From assembly GCF_002157835.1 (NCBI RefSeq), contig NZ_CP020809.1, positions 3,224,001 to 3,288,000 on the forward strand: a stretch of 64,000 nucleotides of DNA, read 5' to 3'. This DNA is from Mycobacterium dioxanotrophicus. Lineage in GTDB: Bacteria > Actinomycetota > Actinomycetes > Mycobacteriales > Mycobacteriaceae. A program made the translations under genes and the position numbers. Of this stretch, positions 40,826-50,544 are shown one piece after another. The first letter of the stretch is position 1, and the number at the start of each line of letters is the position of its first letter. The notes under the pieces were generated by a model. It was not told where the DNA came from. It searched no databases and worked only from the letters and a program-made list of their open reading frames with translations.

Positions 40826-41838
40826 CCACAACGATGCGTGCGAGCGTGATGACCGGTGTCGGCACGCTGCAGATCGAAGACCGGCCCGTGCCGTCACCCG
40901 CACCCCACGAGGTGCTGGTCGAGGTGGCCGCCGTCGGCGTGTGCGGCTCCGACGTGCATTACTACCGGCACGGCCGGATCGGCGATTTCGTCGTCGAGGA
41001 ACCGATGATCCTGGGGCACGAGCTGTCCGGCCGCATCGTCGCGGTGGGCGACGGTGTCGATCCCGACCGAGTCGGCCAGCGTGTCGCCGTCGAACCGCAG
41101 CATCCGTGCCGACGCTGCAAGCAGTGCCTGGCCGGGCGGTACAACCTGTGCCCGGAGATGAAGTTCTACGCCACCCCGCCCGTGGACGGCGCGTTCTGCC
41201 GCTACGTCACCATCGACGACGACATGGCCCACGCCGTACCGGATTCGGTGTCCGACGAGGCCGCCGCGCTGCTCGAGCCGCTGTCGGTCGCCGTCGCCAC
41301 GATGCGCAAGGCGCACGTCGTGCCCGGTTCGTCGATCCTGATCGCCGGCGCGGGCCCCATCGGCGTGATCTGCGCGCAGGCCGCACGCGCGTTCGGCGCG
41401 GCCCGCATCGTCGTCACCGATCTGGTGGCCTCGCGCCGTGAGAAGGCGTTGCAGTTCGGCGCCACCGAGGTGCTCGACCCCACGGCCGTCGACGTGTCGG
41501 CCATCGAGCCGGTCGACGCGTTCGTCGATGCCACCGGTGTCCCGGTGGCGGTCGTGAGCGGTATCAAGGCAGTGGGCCCGGCCGGTCACGTGGTGCTGGT
41601 GGGCATGGGAGCCGACGAGTACGCGCTGCCGGTCAGCCATATCCAGAACCTCGAGATCAACGTCACCGGGGTGTTCCGGTACACCGACACCTGGCCCGCC
41701 GCAATCCATCTGGCGGCCAGCGGAGCCGTCGACCTCGACGCCATGGTGACCGGTCGCTATGACCTCGAACACGTCGGCGAGGCCCTCGACAGCGACACCG
41801 ACCCGGCCAGCCTCAAGTCCATCGTCCACCCGCAGTGA
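40822..41838 (+). CDS. Zinc-dependent polyol dehydrogenase, sorbitol/xylitol dehydrogenase-like
   Basis: The 338-residue medium-chain dehydrogenase begins MTTTMRASVMTGVGTLQIEDRPVP. It has catalytic zinc ligands (VGVCGSDVHYYRHGRIGDFVVEEPMILGHELSG), a structural zinc lobe (CRRCKQCLAGRYNLC) and NAD motif IAGAGPIGVICAQAA. The YYRHGRIGD segment is characteristic of sorbitol/xylitol dehydrogenases, which oxidise polyols to ketoses. It would supply the adjacent kinase with ketose. Confidence 0.9.
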   Translation: MTTTMRASVMTGVGTLQIEDRPVPSPAPHEVLVEVAAVGVCGSDVHYYRHGRIGDFVVEEPMILGHELSGRIVAVGDGVDPDRVGQRVAVEPQHPCRRCKQCLAGRYNLCPEMKFYATPPVDGAFCRYVTIDDDMAHAVPDSVSDEAAALLEPLSVAVATMRKAHVVPGSSILIAGAGPIGVICAQAARAFGAARIVVTDLVASRREKALQFGATEVLDPTAVDVSAIEPVDAFVDATGVPVAVVSGIKAVGPAGHVVLVGMGADEYALPVSHIQNLEINVTGVFRYTDTWPAAIHLAASGAVDLDAMVTGRYDLEHVGEALDSDTDPASLKSIVHPQ

Positions 41839-42620
41839 GTGAGAAACCCGCCATGAGCAAGACATCCCCGTTCGACCTGACCGGCCGCACCGCCCTGGTG
41901 ACCGGCGGCAACCAGGGCCTCGGCAAGGCTTTTGCCGTCGGGCTCGCCGAAGCCGGTGCTCGCGTTGCGTTCTCCGGCCGCAACGCCGAGCGCAACGAGA
42001 AGGTCGTCGCCGAGTCCGCGTCCGCGGGCCACCGGATGCACGCGATCACCGCGGACATCACCAAGGCCGCCGACGTCGAGCGCATGACGGCCGAAGCCAT
42101 TGCCGCCCTTGGGCATATCGACATCCTGGTGAACAATGCCGGAACCTGCTACCACGCCGAGTCGTGGGACGTCACCGAGCAGCAGTGGGACGACGTCTTC
42201 GACCTGAACGTCAAAGCGCTGTGGGCGTGTTCGCTCGCGGTGGGCGCGCACATGCGCGAGCGGGGCTCCGGTTCGATCGTCAACATCGGCTCGATGTCGG
42301 GCATCATCGTGAACCGGCCGCAGATGCAGCCGGCCTACAACGCCTCCAAGGCGGCCGTGCACCACCTGACGAAATCGCTTGCCGCCGAATGGGCCCCGCT
42401 CGGCATCCGGGTCAACGCGCTGGCCCCCGGCTACGTCAAGACCGACATGGCGCCCGTCGACCGGCCGGAGTTCAAGCGGCACTGGATCGATGACACCCCA
42501 CAGCTGCGCTACGCCCTGCCCGAGGAGATCGCACCCAGCGTGGTGTTCCTGGCCAGCGACGCGGCTTCGTTCATCACCGGCTCGGTGCTGGTGGCCGACG
42601 GGGGCTACACCGCATGGTAG
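41835..42620 (+). CDS. Short-chain dehydrogenase/reductase of polyol or gluconate type
   Basis: The 261-residue classical SDR has TGGNQGLG for cofactor, NNAG (DILVNNAGTCYH), a catalytic Ser in NIGSMSGII and YNASK. GTG 41835 overlaps the previous stop; ATG 41853 (MSKTSPFDLTGRTALVTGG) is an alternative. It resembles gluconate 5-dehydrogenase and sorbose/xylulose reductase enzymes. It overlaps the next dehydrogenase by 7 bp. Confidence 0.9.
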   Translation: MSEKPAMSKTSPFDLTGRTALVTGGNQGLGKAFAVGLAEAGARVAFSGRNAERNEKVVAESASAGHRMHAITADITKAADVERMTAEAIAALGHIDILVNNAGTCYHAESWDVTEQQWDDVFDLNVKALWACSLAVGAHMRERGSGSIVNIGSMSGIIVNRPQMQPAYNASKAAVHHLTKSLAAEWAPLGIRVNALAPGYVKTDMAPVDRPEFKRHWIDDTPQLRYALPEEIAPSVVFLASDAASFITGSVLVADGGYTAW

Positions 42621-43672
42621 AAACCGGCGCACTCAATCGAAGGGTCGTCGTCAGCGCGCTCGACGACGTCACCCTGGAGACCACCCCCGAGCCGGTACCG
42701 GGCCCCGGCGAGGTCAGGGTCCGCACCACCGTGGTCGGCATCTGCGGGTCGGATCTGCACGCCGCCTGCGGCCGGCATCCCTTCATCGACCTGCCCTATC
42801 GGCCCGGTCACGAAGCCGTCGGGGTGGTCGACGCGGTGGGCCCCGGCGTCGAGGGCGACTGGGTCGGCACCCGGGTGGCCGTCGAACCGAACCTGGCCTG
42901 CGGCAAGTGTCCGCAGTGTGCCGCGGGCCGGTACAACATCTGCCGGGAGCTGCTGGTGTTCGGCTGCCAAACCCCCGGGGCGCTGGCCGATTCGTTCACC
43001 ATCGCCGCCGACCGGCTGGTCGCGCTGCCCGACGGGCTCGACGATCGGCACGCCATCCTGATCGAACCCCTGGCCACCCCGGTGCACACCGTGCGCCGGG
43101 CCGCGGCCGCGGTCGGCAATCTGGCCGACCGGCCCGTGGTGGTGCTCGGCGCGGGCCCCATCGGCTTGTTCGCACTGCTGGCGGCCCGCCACGCCGGCGC
43201 CCGGGTGATCGTCGCGGACCTGCTCGAATCCAAGCGGGCCAGAGCCGAAAGGATCGGCGCGGCAGGCACTTTCGACCCGACCGCGGCCGACGCGGTCGAC
43301 ACCGCGCTGGCCCTCATGGGCGGGCCCGCCGCGGTGGTGATCGACTGTGTGTCGCGGGAGAGTTCGGTGGCCCAGGCGGTGGACCTGGTGGACAAGGGTG
43401 GCGCGGTGATGATCGTCGGCGTGGCCGAGGGTGCGACGCCGGTGCCGCTGGGGCTGATCCAGGACCGCGAGCTCGCGTTGATCGGCAACCTCATGTACGT
43501 GCGGGAGGATTTCCTGGCGGCGGTCGACCTGCTGGCCTCCGGAGCCGTCCCGGTCGACGAGATCATCAGTGCGGAATTCGATCTGGCCGATGCCGCAGCG
43601 GCATTCACCGCCTCGGCCGACGCCGAGAACGTCAAGGTGCTCGTCACCGTCGGCGCGGGTGACCCGTCGTGA
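42614..43672 (+). CDS. Zinc-dependent medium-chain dehydrogenase
   Basis: The 352-residue protein has catalytic zinc residues (VGICGSDLHAACGRHPFIDLPYRPGHEAVG), a structural zinc lobe (CGKCPQCAAGRYNIC) and NAD motif VLGAGPIGLFALLAAR. It is a distant paralogue of the dehydrogenase two genes upstream, suggesting it oxidises a different polyol or stereoisomer. It overlaps the ABC ATPase gene by 4 bp. Confidence 0.9.
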   Translation: MVETGALNRRVVVSALDDVTLETTPEPVPGPGEVRVRTTVVGICGSDLHAACGRHPFIDLPYRPGHEAVGVVDAVGPGVEGDWVGTRVAVEPNLACGKCPQCAAGRYNICRELLVFGCQTPGALADSFTIAADRLVALPDGLDDRHAILIEPLATPVHTVRRAAAAVGNLADRPVVVLGAGPIGLFALLAARHAGARVIVADLLESKRARAERIGAAGTFDPTAADAVDTALALMGGPAAVVIDCVSRESSVAQAVDLVDKGGAVMIVGVAEGATPVPLGLIQDRELALIGNLMYVREDFLAAVDLLASGAVPVDEIISAEFDLADAAAAFTASADAENVKVLVTVGAGDPS

Positions 43673-45201
43673 GCCAGGCGCTGCTGGAGTGCACGGACAT
43701 CCGGAAGAGCTTCGGCGGGGTCCCGGTGCTCAAGGGCATCACCCTGCGGCTGGAACCGGGCACCGTGACGGCCCTGTCCGGTGAGAACGGGGCGGGCAAG
43801 TCGACGCTGATGAAGATCGTCTCCGGGCAGTACAGCGCCGACCACGGCACCGTGTCGGTGCAGGGCAATCACCTCACGGCCGGCAGCACCCGCGATGCGG
43901 TCAAGAACGGCGTGGCCATCGTGCCGCAGGAGCTGGCCTCCATCGAGGACATGACGGTCTACGAAAACCTGTTCGTCGGAAGGGAGATCAAGCGCGGACC
44001 GTTCCTCAACCGGCGCGCCATGATCGCCGAGGCCCGTGAGACGCTCGCGGTCTTCGACGTGACGATCTCACCCACCGCCCGGATGGGCAGCCTGCCCGTC
44101 GGGTTGCGGCAGATCGTGGAGATCGTCAAGGCCGCCCGCACGGGCGCCCAGGTGGTGATGCTCGACGAGCCCACCTCGGCCATCTCCGAGCGTGAGGTCG
44201 AGGGGCTGTACAAGATCGTGCGTCAACTCCGCGACCGGGGTGTCGCGATGGTCTACACCACCCACAAGATGGCCGAGATCCGCGCCATCGCCGATCGGGT
44301 GGTGGTGTTGCGCGACGGCGGGCTCATCCTCGACAAGGCGATCGCCGACGTCTCCGACGACGACATCGTCACCGCGATGATCGGCCGCGAGCTCGACACA
44401 CTGTTCCCCGATCGCGGCGAACCCGCCGGCGAGACCGTGCTCGAGGTCCGCGACCTGCACGTCGAGGGCGCATCCGAGCCGGTGTCGTTCAGCGTCAAGG
44501 CGGGCGAGATCGTCGGGCTCGCAGGGCTTGTCGGCGCCGGGCGAACCGAACTGCTGGAGGGCATCTTCGGGGCCCGGCGCAGCACCGGACACGTCACGGT
44601 GCGCGGCAAGATCGTCAAGCGCAATCACCCCGCCGCAGCCATCACCGCAGGAATGGCCATGGTGCCCGAGGACCGCAAACTGTCGGGCGCGGTGCTGTCG
44701 ATGAGCGTGCTCGACAACGGCACGCTGCCGCGGATGTCGTCGTTCAGCGTGGCCGGCTGGCTGCGCGGCAAGGCCCGGACCACGGCCGTCTCGGAGGTGA
44801 TGTCCTCGGTGCGGCTGCGCAGCCGCGGGCTCGGACAGGAGGTCGGCACCCTCTCCGGCGGTAACCAGCAGAAGGTGGTGCTGGCACGCTGGCTCACCGG
44901 TCAGGTCAACGTGCTGCTGCTCGACGAGCCGACCCGCGGCGTGGATGTCGGCGCCCGCAGCGAGATCTACCGCATCATCACCGAATTCGCGGCCCAGGGC
45001 ATGGCCGTGCTGATGGCGTCGTCGGACATGCCCGAGGTCGTCGGCCTGTCCCACCGCGCGTTCGTCATGCGCGGCGGCGCGCTGGTCGGCGAGCTCGACC
45101 GCGACGCCCTCGACCATCCCGAGGTGCAGGAGTCGGTGTTCCGGATGGCCACCGCCCTCGCCGCCCGGGAAGACCACGCTGAGCAGGAGGAAGCATCGTG
45201 A
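43669..45201 (+). CDS. Ribose-type sugar ABC importer ATP-binding protein
   Basis: The 510-residue protein has two fused ABC domains (RbsA/XylG class). The first has Walker A GENGAGKSTLMK and MLDEPTSAIS. The second has a degenerate Walker A (GLVGAGRTELLEG) and intact signature LSGGNQQKVVLARWL with LLLDEPTRGVDVG. Starting at GTG 43669, it overlaps the previous and next genes by 4 bp. It energises uptake of the substrate of this operon. Confidence 0.95.
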   Translation: MSQALLECTDIRKSFGGVPVLKGITLRLEPGTVTALSGENGAGKSTLMKIVSGQYSADHGTVSVQGNHLTAGSTRDAVKNGVAIVPQELASIEDMTVYENLFVGREIKRGPFLNRRAMIAEARETLAVFDVTISPTARMGSLPVGLRQIVEIVKAARTGAQVVMLDEPTSAISEREVEGLYKIVRQLRDRGVAMVYTTHKMAEIRAIADRVVVLRDGGLILDKAIADVSDDDIVTAMIGRELDTLFPDRGEPAGETVLEVRDLHVEGASEPVSFSVKAGEIVGLAGLVGAGRTELLEGIFGARRSTGHVTVRGKIVKRNHPAAAITAGMAMVPEDRKLSGAVLSMSVLDNGTLPRMSSFSVAGWLRGKARTTAVSEVMSSVRLRSRGLGQEVGTLSGGNQQKVVLARWLTGQVNVLLLDEPTRGVDVGARSEIYRIITEFAAQGMAVLMASSDMPEVVGLSHRAFVMRGGALVGELDRDALDHPEVQESVFRMATALAAREDHAEQEEAS

Positions 45202-46214
45202 CCACCACATCCGACGAGCCCGCCGCCACGGTGGCGTCGCCGACCACCGGCGAGCCCGTACGGCTGTTCTCCCCGCAGTGGTTCGGCGGGATCGCCGTGC
45301 GCTACGCCATGGTGATCGTGATGCTGTTGGTCATCGCGTACTTCAGTTACCGCAGTGCGCGATTCGCCACACCGGACAATCTGGTCACCATCCTGGTGGC
45401 CGCGGCGCCGTTCGCGCTGATCGCCCTGGGCCAGACGCTGGTGATCCTCACCGGCGGTATCGACCTGTCGGTCGGCAGCGTCATCGCGGTGTCGGCGATG
45501 GCGGCCGCCGCCACGGCCAAGGCCAATCCCGGCCAGGTCTGGCTGACCGTGCTGGTGGCCATCCTGGTCGGGCTGGCCGTCGGCTGTGTCAACGGATTGC
45601 TGGTGTCCCGCTTGAACGTTCCGCCGTTCATCGCCACCCTCGGCACGCTGACCGCCGGGTCGGGCATGGCGTACGTGATCGGTGGCGGTGCACCGATCAA
45701 CGGGCTGCCCGCCGAGTTCGGCAAGATCGCCAACACCAAGATCCTGGGCCTGCAGATCCCAGTGCTGCTGATGATCGTCGGCATCATCGCGCTGGCGGTG
45801 ATCATGAAACGCACCACCTACGGCATGCGGGTCTACGCGGTGGGCGGCAACCGCAACGCCGCGGAGATCGCCGGCATCAACGCCCGCAACGTGCTGTTCA
45901 GCGTGTACGCCTTCTCGGGTGTGCTGGCCGGTCTGTCCGGTGTCATGCTCGCCTCGCGGGTCATCTCCGGTCCGCCCAACCTGGGCCGCGGCTACGAGCT
46001 CGACGCGATCGCCGCGGTGGTGATCGGTGGGGCCAGCCTGATGGGCGGGCGCGGCACGATCTGGGGAACGGCGTTGGGCCTGTTGATGATCCAGACGCTC
46101 AACAACGGCCTGGACATCCTCGTCGTGCCTGCCTACTGGCAGGACGTGATCAAGGGCGTGCTGATCGTCGCGGCCGTCGCCGTCGACGTGTGGTCGTCCC
46201 GGCGCCGAACATGA
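45198..46214 (+). CDS. Ribose-type sugar ABC importer permease
   Basis: The 338-residue RbsC-class permease has about ten hydrophobic segments and the family signature LAPFALIALGQTLVILTGGIDLSVGS (here starting VAAAPFALIALGQ). RNAAEIAGINARNV and DAIAAVVIGGASLMGGRGTIWGTALG also fit. GTG 45198 overlaps the ATPase gene. Confidence 0.95.
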   Translation: MTTTSDEPAATVASPTTGEPVRLFSPQWFGGIAVRYAMVIVMLLVIAYFSYRSARFATPDNLVTILVAAAPFALIALGQTLVILTGGIDLSVGSVIAVSAMAAAATAKANPGQVWLTVLVAILVGLAVGCVNGLLVSRLNVPPFIATLGTLTAGSGMAYVIGGGAPINGLPAEFGKIANTKILGLQIPVLLMIVGIIALAVIMKRTTYGMRVYAVGGNRNAAEIAGINARNVLFSVYAFSGVLAGLSGVMLASRVISGPPNLGRGYELDAIAAVVIGGASLMGGRGTIWGTALGLLMIQTLNNGLDILVVPAYWQDVIKGVLIVAAVAVDVWSSRRRT

Positions 46215-46269
46215 CCGCCCCATCCGGACTGAGCAGACCAACCCATCGAGTAGAGAGTGAGACAACCAG

Positions 46270-47319
46270 ATGAGACTGTCGAGCAAGCTTGGCGTGATCG
46301 CGTCGGCCGGCGTACTCGGGTTCGGCATGACCGCATGCGGTGCGGGTGACCCGAACGCCAACAAGTCCACCCACCGCATCGGCGTGACGGTGTACGACAT
46401 GAGCTCGTTCATCACCGCGGGCAAGGAGGGTATGGACACCTACGCCAAGGCCAACGACATCGAGCTGGTGTGGAACTCGGCCAACGACGATGTGTCGACA
46501 CAGGCCAGCCAGGTCGACTCGCTGATCAACCAGGGCGTCGAGGCCATCATCGTCGTTCCGGTGCAGGCGGATTCGCTGGCGCCGCAGGTGGCCGCCGCGA
46601 AGGCCAAGGGTATTCCGCTGCTGGCCGTCAACGCCGAACTGCAGAGCCCCGACCTGGCCGGCAACGTGCAACCCGACGACGTCGCGGCCGGTGCCCAGGA
46701 GATGCAGATGATGGCCGACAAGCTCGGCGGCAAGGGCAACATCGTCATCCTGCAGGGACCGCTCGGCGGATCCGGTGAGATCAACCGCGGCAAGGGAATC
46801 GACCAGGTGCTCGCGAAGTACCCGGGCATCAAGGTGCTGGCCAAGGACACCGCCAACTGGAAGCGCGATCAGGCCGTCAACAAGATGAAGAACTGGATCT
46901 CCAGCTTCGGCAACCAGATCGACGGCGTGGTGTCGGAGAACGACGACATGGGCCTGGGTGCCCTGCAGGCGCTCAAGGAGGCCGGCCGCAGCGGGGTTCC
47001 GATCGTCGGGATCGACGGGATCGAGGACGGCCTGAACGCCGTGAAGTCCGGTGATTTCATCGGCACCTCACTGCAGAACGGCACCGTCGAGTTGTCGGCA
47101 GGCCTCGCGGTGGCCAACGCGTTGGTCAAGAAGGAGAACGTGAAGACCGACCCGGTCTACGTGATGCCCGCGATCACCAAGGAGAACGTGGATGTCGCAC
47201 TGGCACACGTGGTGACCGACCGGCAGAAGTTCCTCGACGGGCTCGTCGAACTCACCAACAAGAATCTGCAGACCGGCGACATCGCCTACGAAGGCATCCC
47301 CGGCCAGAAACAGCCCTGA
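46270..47319 (+). CDS. Sugar/polyol-binding lipoprotein of the ribose-type ABC importer
   Basis: The 349-residue periplasmic-binding protein of the RbsB fold has a lipobox (GFGMTACG, Cys23). The class-B fold is visible ([104 protein letters not shown]). It defines the transported ligand, likely a polyol given the neighbouring dehydrogenases. It is the last gene, 55 bp after the permease, and is followed by a terminator. Confidence 0.93.
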   Translation: MRLSSKLGVIASAGVLGFGMTACGAGDPNANKSTHRIGVTVYDMSSFITAGKEGMDTYAKANDIELVWNSANDDVSTQASQVDSLINQGVEAIIVVPVQADSLAPQVAAAKAKGIPLLAVNAELQSPDLAGNVQPDDVAAGAQEMQMMADKLGGKGNIVILQGPLGGSGEINRGKGIDQVLAKYPGIKVLAKDTANWKRDQAVNKMKNWISSFGNQIDGVVSENDDMGLGALQALKEAGRSGVPIVGIDGIEDGLNAVKSGDFIGTSLQNGTVELSAGLAVANALVKKENVKTDPVYVMPAITKENVDVALAHVVTDRQKFLDGLVELTNKNLQTGDIAYEGIPGQKQP

Positions 47320-47325
47320 TGCGCG

Positions 47326-47356
47326 GCGGGGCCGGTCCCGGGTGGACCGGCCCCGC
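47326..47356. terminator. Terminator at the end of the polyol operon
   Basis: A perfect 13-bp stem (GCGGGGCCGGTCC at 47326-47338 with its complement at 47344-47356) and 5-nt loop starts 6 bp after the binding-protein stop. It lies between convergent genes and probably acts in both directions; there is no T tract. Confidence 0.7.
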
Positions 47357-47361
47357 ACGCG

Positions 47362-50300
47362 TCACCGGTCGGCCAGTTCCCGCTGGGCCAGCTCGAGCAC
47401 CTCGTCGGAGGTCGGCGGACTCTGCGGGTGATACGACAGGCACCAGGGGGTGCGGATCTTGTGGAACGCGTCGCCTTCGAGCGCCAGATAGAAATTCCCC
47501 GACCGCAGCTTGCTGATGTCGGGCACCAAACCGCCCTTCACCCTGGCCATCTCGCGGGCCACGGCGATCTGGGCCGGTGAGTTCAGCAGTCCGTAGAACT
47601 GGGTGGTGGCGTTGCCCGGGATGTGATTGTGCAGGCCTCGCGGTGCCTGGGTGGCGAACACCAGGCCGAGCCCGTATTTGCGGGCCTGCGACGACAACGC
47701 CAGCGTGCTGTGGGTGCACGCCGTGGTGTGGCTGGACGGCGCGAAGTTCTGGGCCTCGTCCATCACCAGCAGCCCGCCCAGCGGCCGGTCGCCGGCCGGG
47801 TTGCGCTTGATCCACGCGAACAACGCCATCTGCAGCTGGTTGACGAACCCTTCCCGTTGCTGCTCACTGGTCAGGCCGACCATGCTGATCACCGAGACCC
47901 GGGCGCGATAGCCCGGTGACGGCGTCAGCAGGGCCCCGGGGTCGACGGCCGTCCCGGCCCCGCCGAACAGCGGGTCGTTGACGATCGCGGCCCGCAGGTT
48001 CTGGCTCAGCGCGGCAGCGAGCTTGCGGGCTTCGCCCAATTTGCTGACCTCAAGCGGCAGGTGGCTCAGCAGGTCGAGAAAGCCGCTCAGCGTCACGGAG
48101 CGCTGGGCGCCGTAGTACCGCAACGCTTCCCGCAGGACCGCCCGCGACTGCGTGGCCTTGGCGGTGTTGCCGGAGATCAGCGCCCGCGGCTCGAGCGCGG
48201 CAACGGCGGATTCGACGGCGTCGCCGAACTCGTCCTCGTCGTCGAGCACGCTGGCGAAGTCCGGCAGCGGCTGGAAGCTCAGTGGCCGGCCGTTCGCCCG
48301 GCGGGGCGTCCAGACCACCACCTCGGTGTTGTCGAAATAGTCTTCGGCGCGCTCGTCGTCGGCGGGGTTCCAGCCCGGTGGCGGTTCGGGCCAGCGGCTG
48401 CCCAGCCGGGACAGATCGTTGTTGGGGTCGAGCACGATCGACGACACTCCGCGCAGTGCGCATTCCTCGACCAGTCGGCGGATCAGGACCGTCTTGCCCG
48501 ATCCGGAGCCGGCGAAGATGGCGGTGTGCTTGCGCAGCGCCGCCAGGTCGACCGAAACCCCTTGTCCCGAAACGGCATCCACGCCGAGCGTGATAGCCGT
48601 GGGGGAGTGCTCGACGGGGACCGGCGGGGCCTCGAGCGATGCGGCGATCGGCGGGGACGGCGTGGCCTCGGGCGCCGGCATCGGCGGCGGTGCCTCACCC
48701 GCCTGGTCGCCGAGGGCGGTGCGCAACACCGCGATGCCGTGCCCGGGTCTGCGCTGGCGCAGCCACTCCGGCAGGTCGGGGTGATTGTCGTCGATCAGGT
48801 CGCGTAGTGCGGTCATGGTGCGCAGGTCGTCATCGCTCAACGGCAGCACCTTGCCACCGGCCGCCTCGAACTCGTCGAGCATCGCGGCGGTCTTGGCTCC
48901 GTTGGGCCAAGCGGTGTTGCGCAGCAGGAACAATCGCCGCCGGTCGGTCCGTTCGCTGCTCAAACCTGTTGCCTCACAGGCCTTGCGAATCCTGTTGAGC
49001 ACCGCGACGGCGTTGCCCGATGCGATGGCCCGAAACGCCCAGTGCCGTTCGTCGTCGGTGCTGGCATCCAGGCTCTGGCGCAACCGGGCGTGCAGCACCA
49101 CCCGCGATCCCGGCGGTGGGTCGGGCCGGAACGACTGCTCGGCCTCGCCGCGTTCGGTGATCCACGCTTCCAGCGCCGCGGTCAGCAGGCTCGGCATCGT
49201 GGTGTCCTCACCATCGGGGTCGAGGGCGGCCGCGGGCACCGCGCGCCGACGGTACTCCGCGAACCGGCGATCGAGTTCGCCGGTGTCGCCGCGCGGCGCG
49301 TCCCCATTCGACCGTTCGTGCGCCTCGACCACCTCACCGGTCAGCCGGGCCAGTTCCTCGACCGTGTCGCGCTCAAGGCAGCGCCGTACGTGGGCATCGG
49401 CGCGCTTGAGCAACTGCCGCGGCGTGTACTGGGTCGCGTCGTCGAACGCCGACGGCAGGATCGGCCAGCTCGGATACGGCGGGGTGAACCCCACGGCCCG
49501 GTAACTGGCGGTGAAGCGCCGTTCCAGGATGGCGCGGCCGACATCGGGGGTGGGCAGGCCCTGCAGCAGCGCGGTGGTGCGGAAGCGGTCGTGCACCGTC
49601 GCGGTGGCCCGGTCTTCGATGGCCTCCCACGCCGCGGGCAGGCACGCGACCACCGACACCGTCCGGCGCATCGTCTGGCGGATCGCCATCAGCCCGTGGG
49701 CGACGTGCTCGAGGTCGCGATTGCCGGCCTCGGCGGCCTTGCGCTGCTGGGGAGACGGCACGTCCCCGCCGGTGTCGGTGCGCTCGACGGTCTGCGCCAG
49801 CAGCGTGTCGATCTGGTCCAAGGCCAGCACCGCGGGCCCGGCCAGCGCGACGATCCGGGAGATGTCGCGCACGGATTCCTGCGCGGTCAGCGTCGGCGCG
49901 GGCAGGCCCCAGACGGCGCGTTCGTCGCGCCCGGAACTGTCGTTGCCGGTGAGGTACGCCTCGCCGATGTCCTGCAGCTCCAGGTCACCGGCGGCCAGCA
50001 GCACCAGCGCCCGCACGGTGTGGTGGGTGCGGCGCACGGTCTCGCGCCGCGCCTTGTGCAGGGCGTTGACGAAGTCGCTGAGGATCTCAGGGGTCAGCTC
50101 ATCGTCGCCGATGATGGCCCGGCGATTGGCTCGCGAGATGTGGGCGACCGAGGACAGCTCCCAGAGCAGATCCTTGAGCTGCGTGTCCCGCTCGCCGCCG
50201 GGGCGGCCCAGGCTCTCCAGGATTCCCGACCGGGCGGACTGCCAGAACCCGGCCGCATCGAGCAGTTCGACGAGGAAGAAATACCCGCCGGCCAGCTGGA

Positions 50301-50544
50301 TCTGTTCGCGCACCTGGCCCAGCAGGTGGGTCTTGCCCGACCCGGCGGGGCCGCGCACCACCACGCCGAGCGGGCTGGAATCGGCTTCGCGCTGGGCATC
50401 ACCGAACGCCGCCATCACGTCGGCCATCGGCCGGTCGTGAAGTCCGCCGACGTGCAGCGCACCTTGCGAGTGCCAGAGATCGTCGGCGGTGGGTGCCCAG
50501 GTCAAGCGCAGGGCGCTGAGTGCTTCGCGGTGTTGCAACTCCAT
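47362..50544 (-). CDS. Large double-P-loop ATPase: N-terminal AAA plus C-terminal HerA/FtsK-like domain
   Basis: The 1060-residue protein has two NTPase modules. The N-terminal AAA/ORC-like module has Walker A GPAGSGKTHLLG (residues 65-72) and Walker B AVLALDQIDTLLA (about 230). A long helical middle follows (350-620). The C-terminal HerA/DUF87-type module has Walker A FAGSGSGKTVLIRRLVEE (about 676), VLDPNNDLSRLG, Walker B LLVMDEAQNFAPS (about 925) and GLVFATQAPRGLHNHIPGN. Such enzymes move or remodel DNA. Its ATG overlaps the stop of the upstream winged-helix gene by 1 bp (TGATG). The function is not known; DNA defence or repair is possible. Confidence 0.88.
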   Translation of the reverse strand: MELQHREALSALRLTWAPTADDLWHSQGALHVGGLHDRPMADVMAAFGDAQREADSSPLGVVVRGPAGSGKTHLLGQVREQIQLAGGYFFLVELLDAAGFWQSARSGILESLGRPGGERDTQLKDLLWELSSVAHISRANRRAIIGDDELTPEILSDFVNALHKARRETVRRTHHTVRALVLLAAGDLELQDIGEAYLTGNDSSGRDERAVWGLPAPTLTAQESVRDISRIVALAGPAVLALDQIDTLLAQTVERTDTGGDVPSPQQRKAAEAGNRDLEHVAHGLMAIRQTMRRTVSVVACLPAAWEAIEDRATATVHDRFRTTALLQGLPTPDVGRAILERRFTASYRAVGFTPPYPSWPILPSAFDDATQYTPRQLLKRADAHVRRCLERDTVEELARLTGEVVEAHERSNGDAPRGDTGELDRRFAEYRRRAVPAAALDPDGEDTTMPSLLTAALEAWITERGEAEQSFRPDPPPGSRVVLHARLRQSLDASTDDERHWAFRAIASGNAVAVLNRIRKACEATGLSSERTDRRRLFLLRNTAWPNGAKTAAMLDEFEAAGGKVLPLSDDDLRTMTALRDLIDDNHPDLPEWLRQRRPGHGIAVLRTALGDQAGEAPPPMPAPEATPSPPIAASLEAPPVPVEHSPTAITLGVDAVSGQGVSVDLAALRKHTAIFAGSGSGKTVLIRRLVEECALRGVSSIVLDPNNDLSRLGSRWPEPPPGWNPADDERAEDYFDNTEVVVWTPRRANGRPLSFQPLPDFASVLDDEDEFGDAVESAVAALEPRALISGNTAKATQSRAVLREALRYYGAQRSVTLSGFLDLLSHLPLEVSKLGEARKLAAALSQNLRAAIVNDPLFGGAGTAVDPGALLTPSPGYRARVSVISMVGLTSEQQREGFVNQLQMALFAWIKRNPAGDRPLGGLLVMDEAQNFAPSSHTTACTHSTLALSSQARKYGLGLVFATQAPRGLHNHIPGNATTQFYGLLNSPAQIAVAREMARVKGGLVPDISKLRSGNFYLALEGDAFHKIRTPWCLSYHPQSPPTSDEVLELAQRELADR

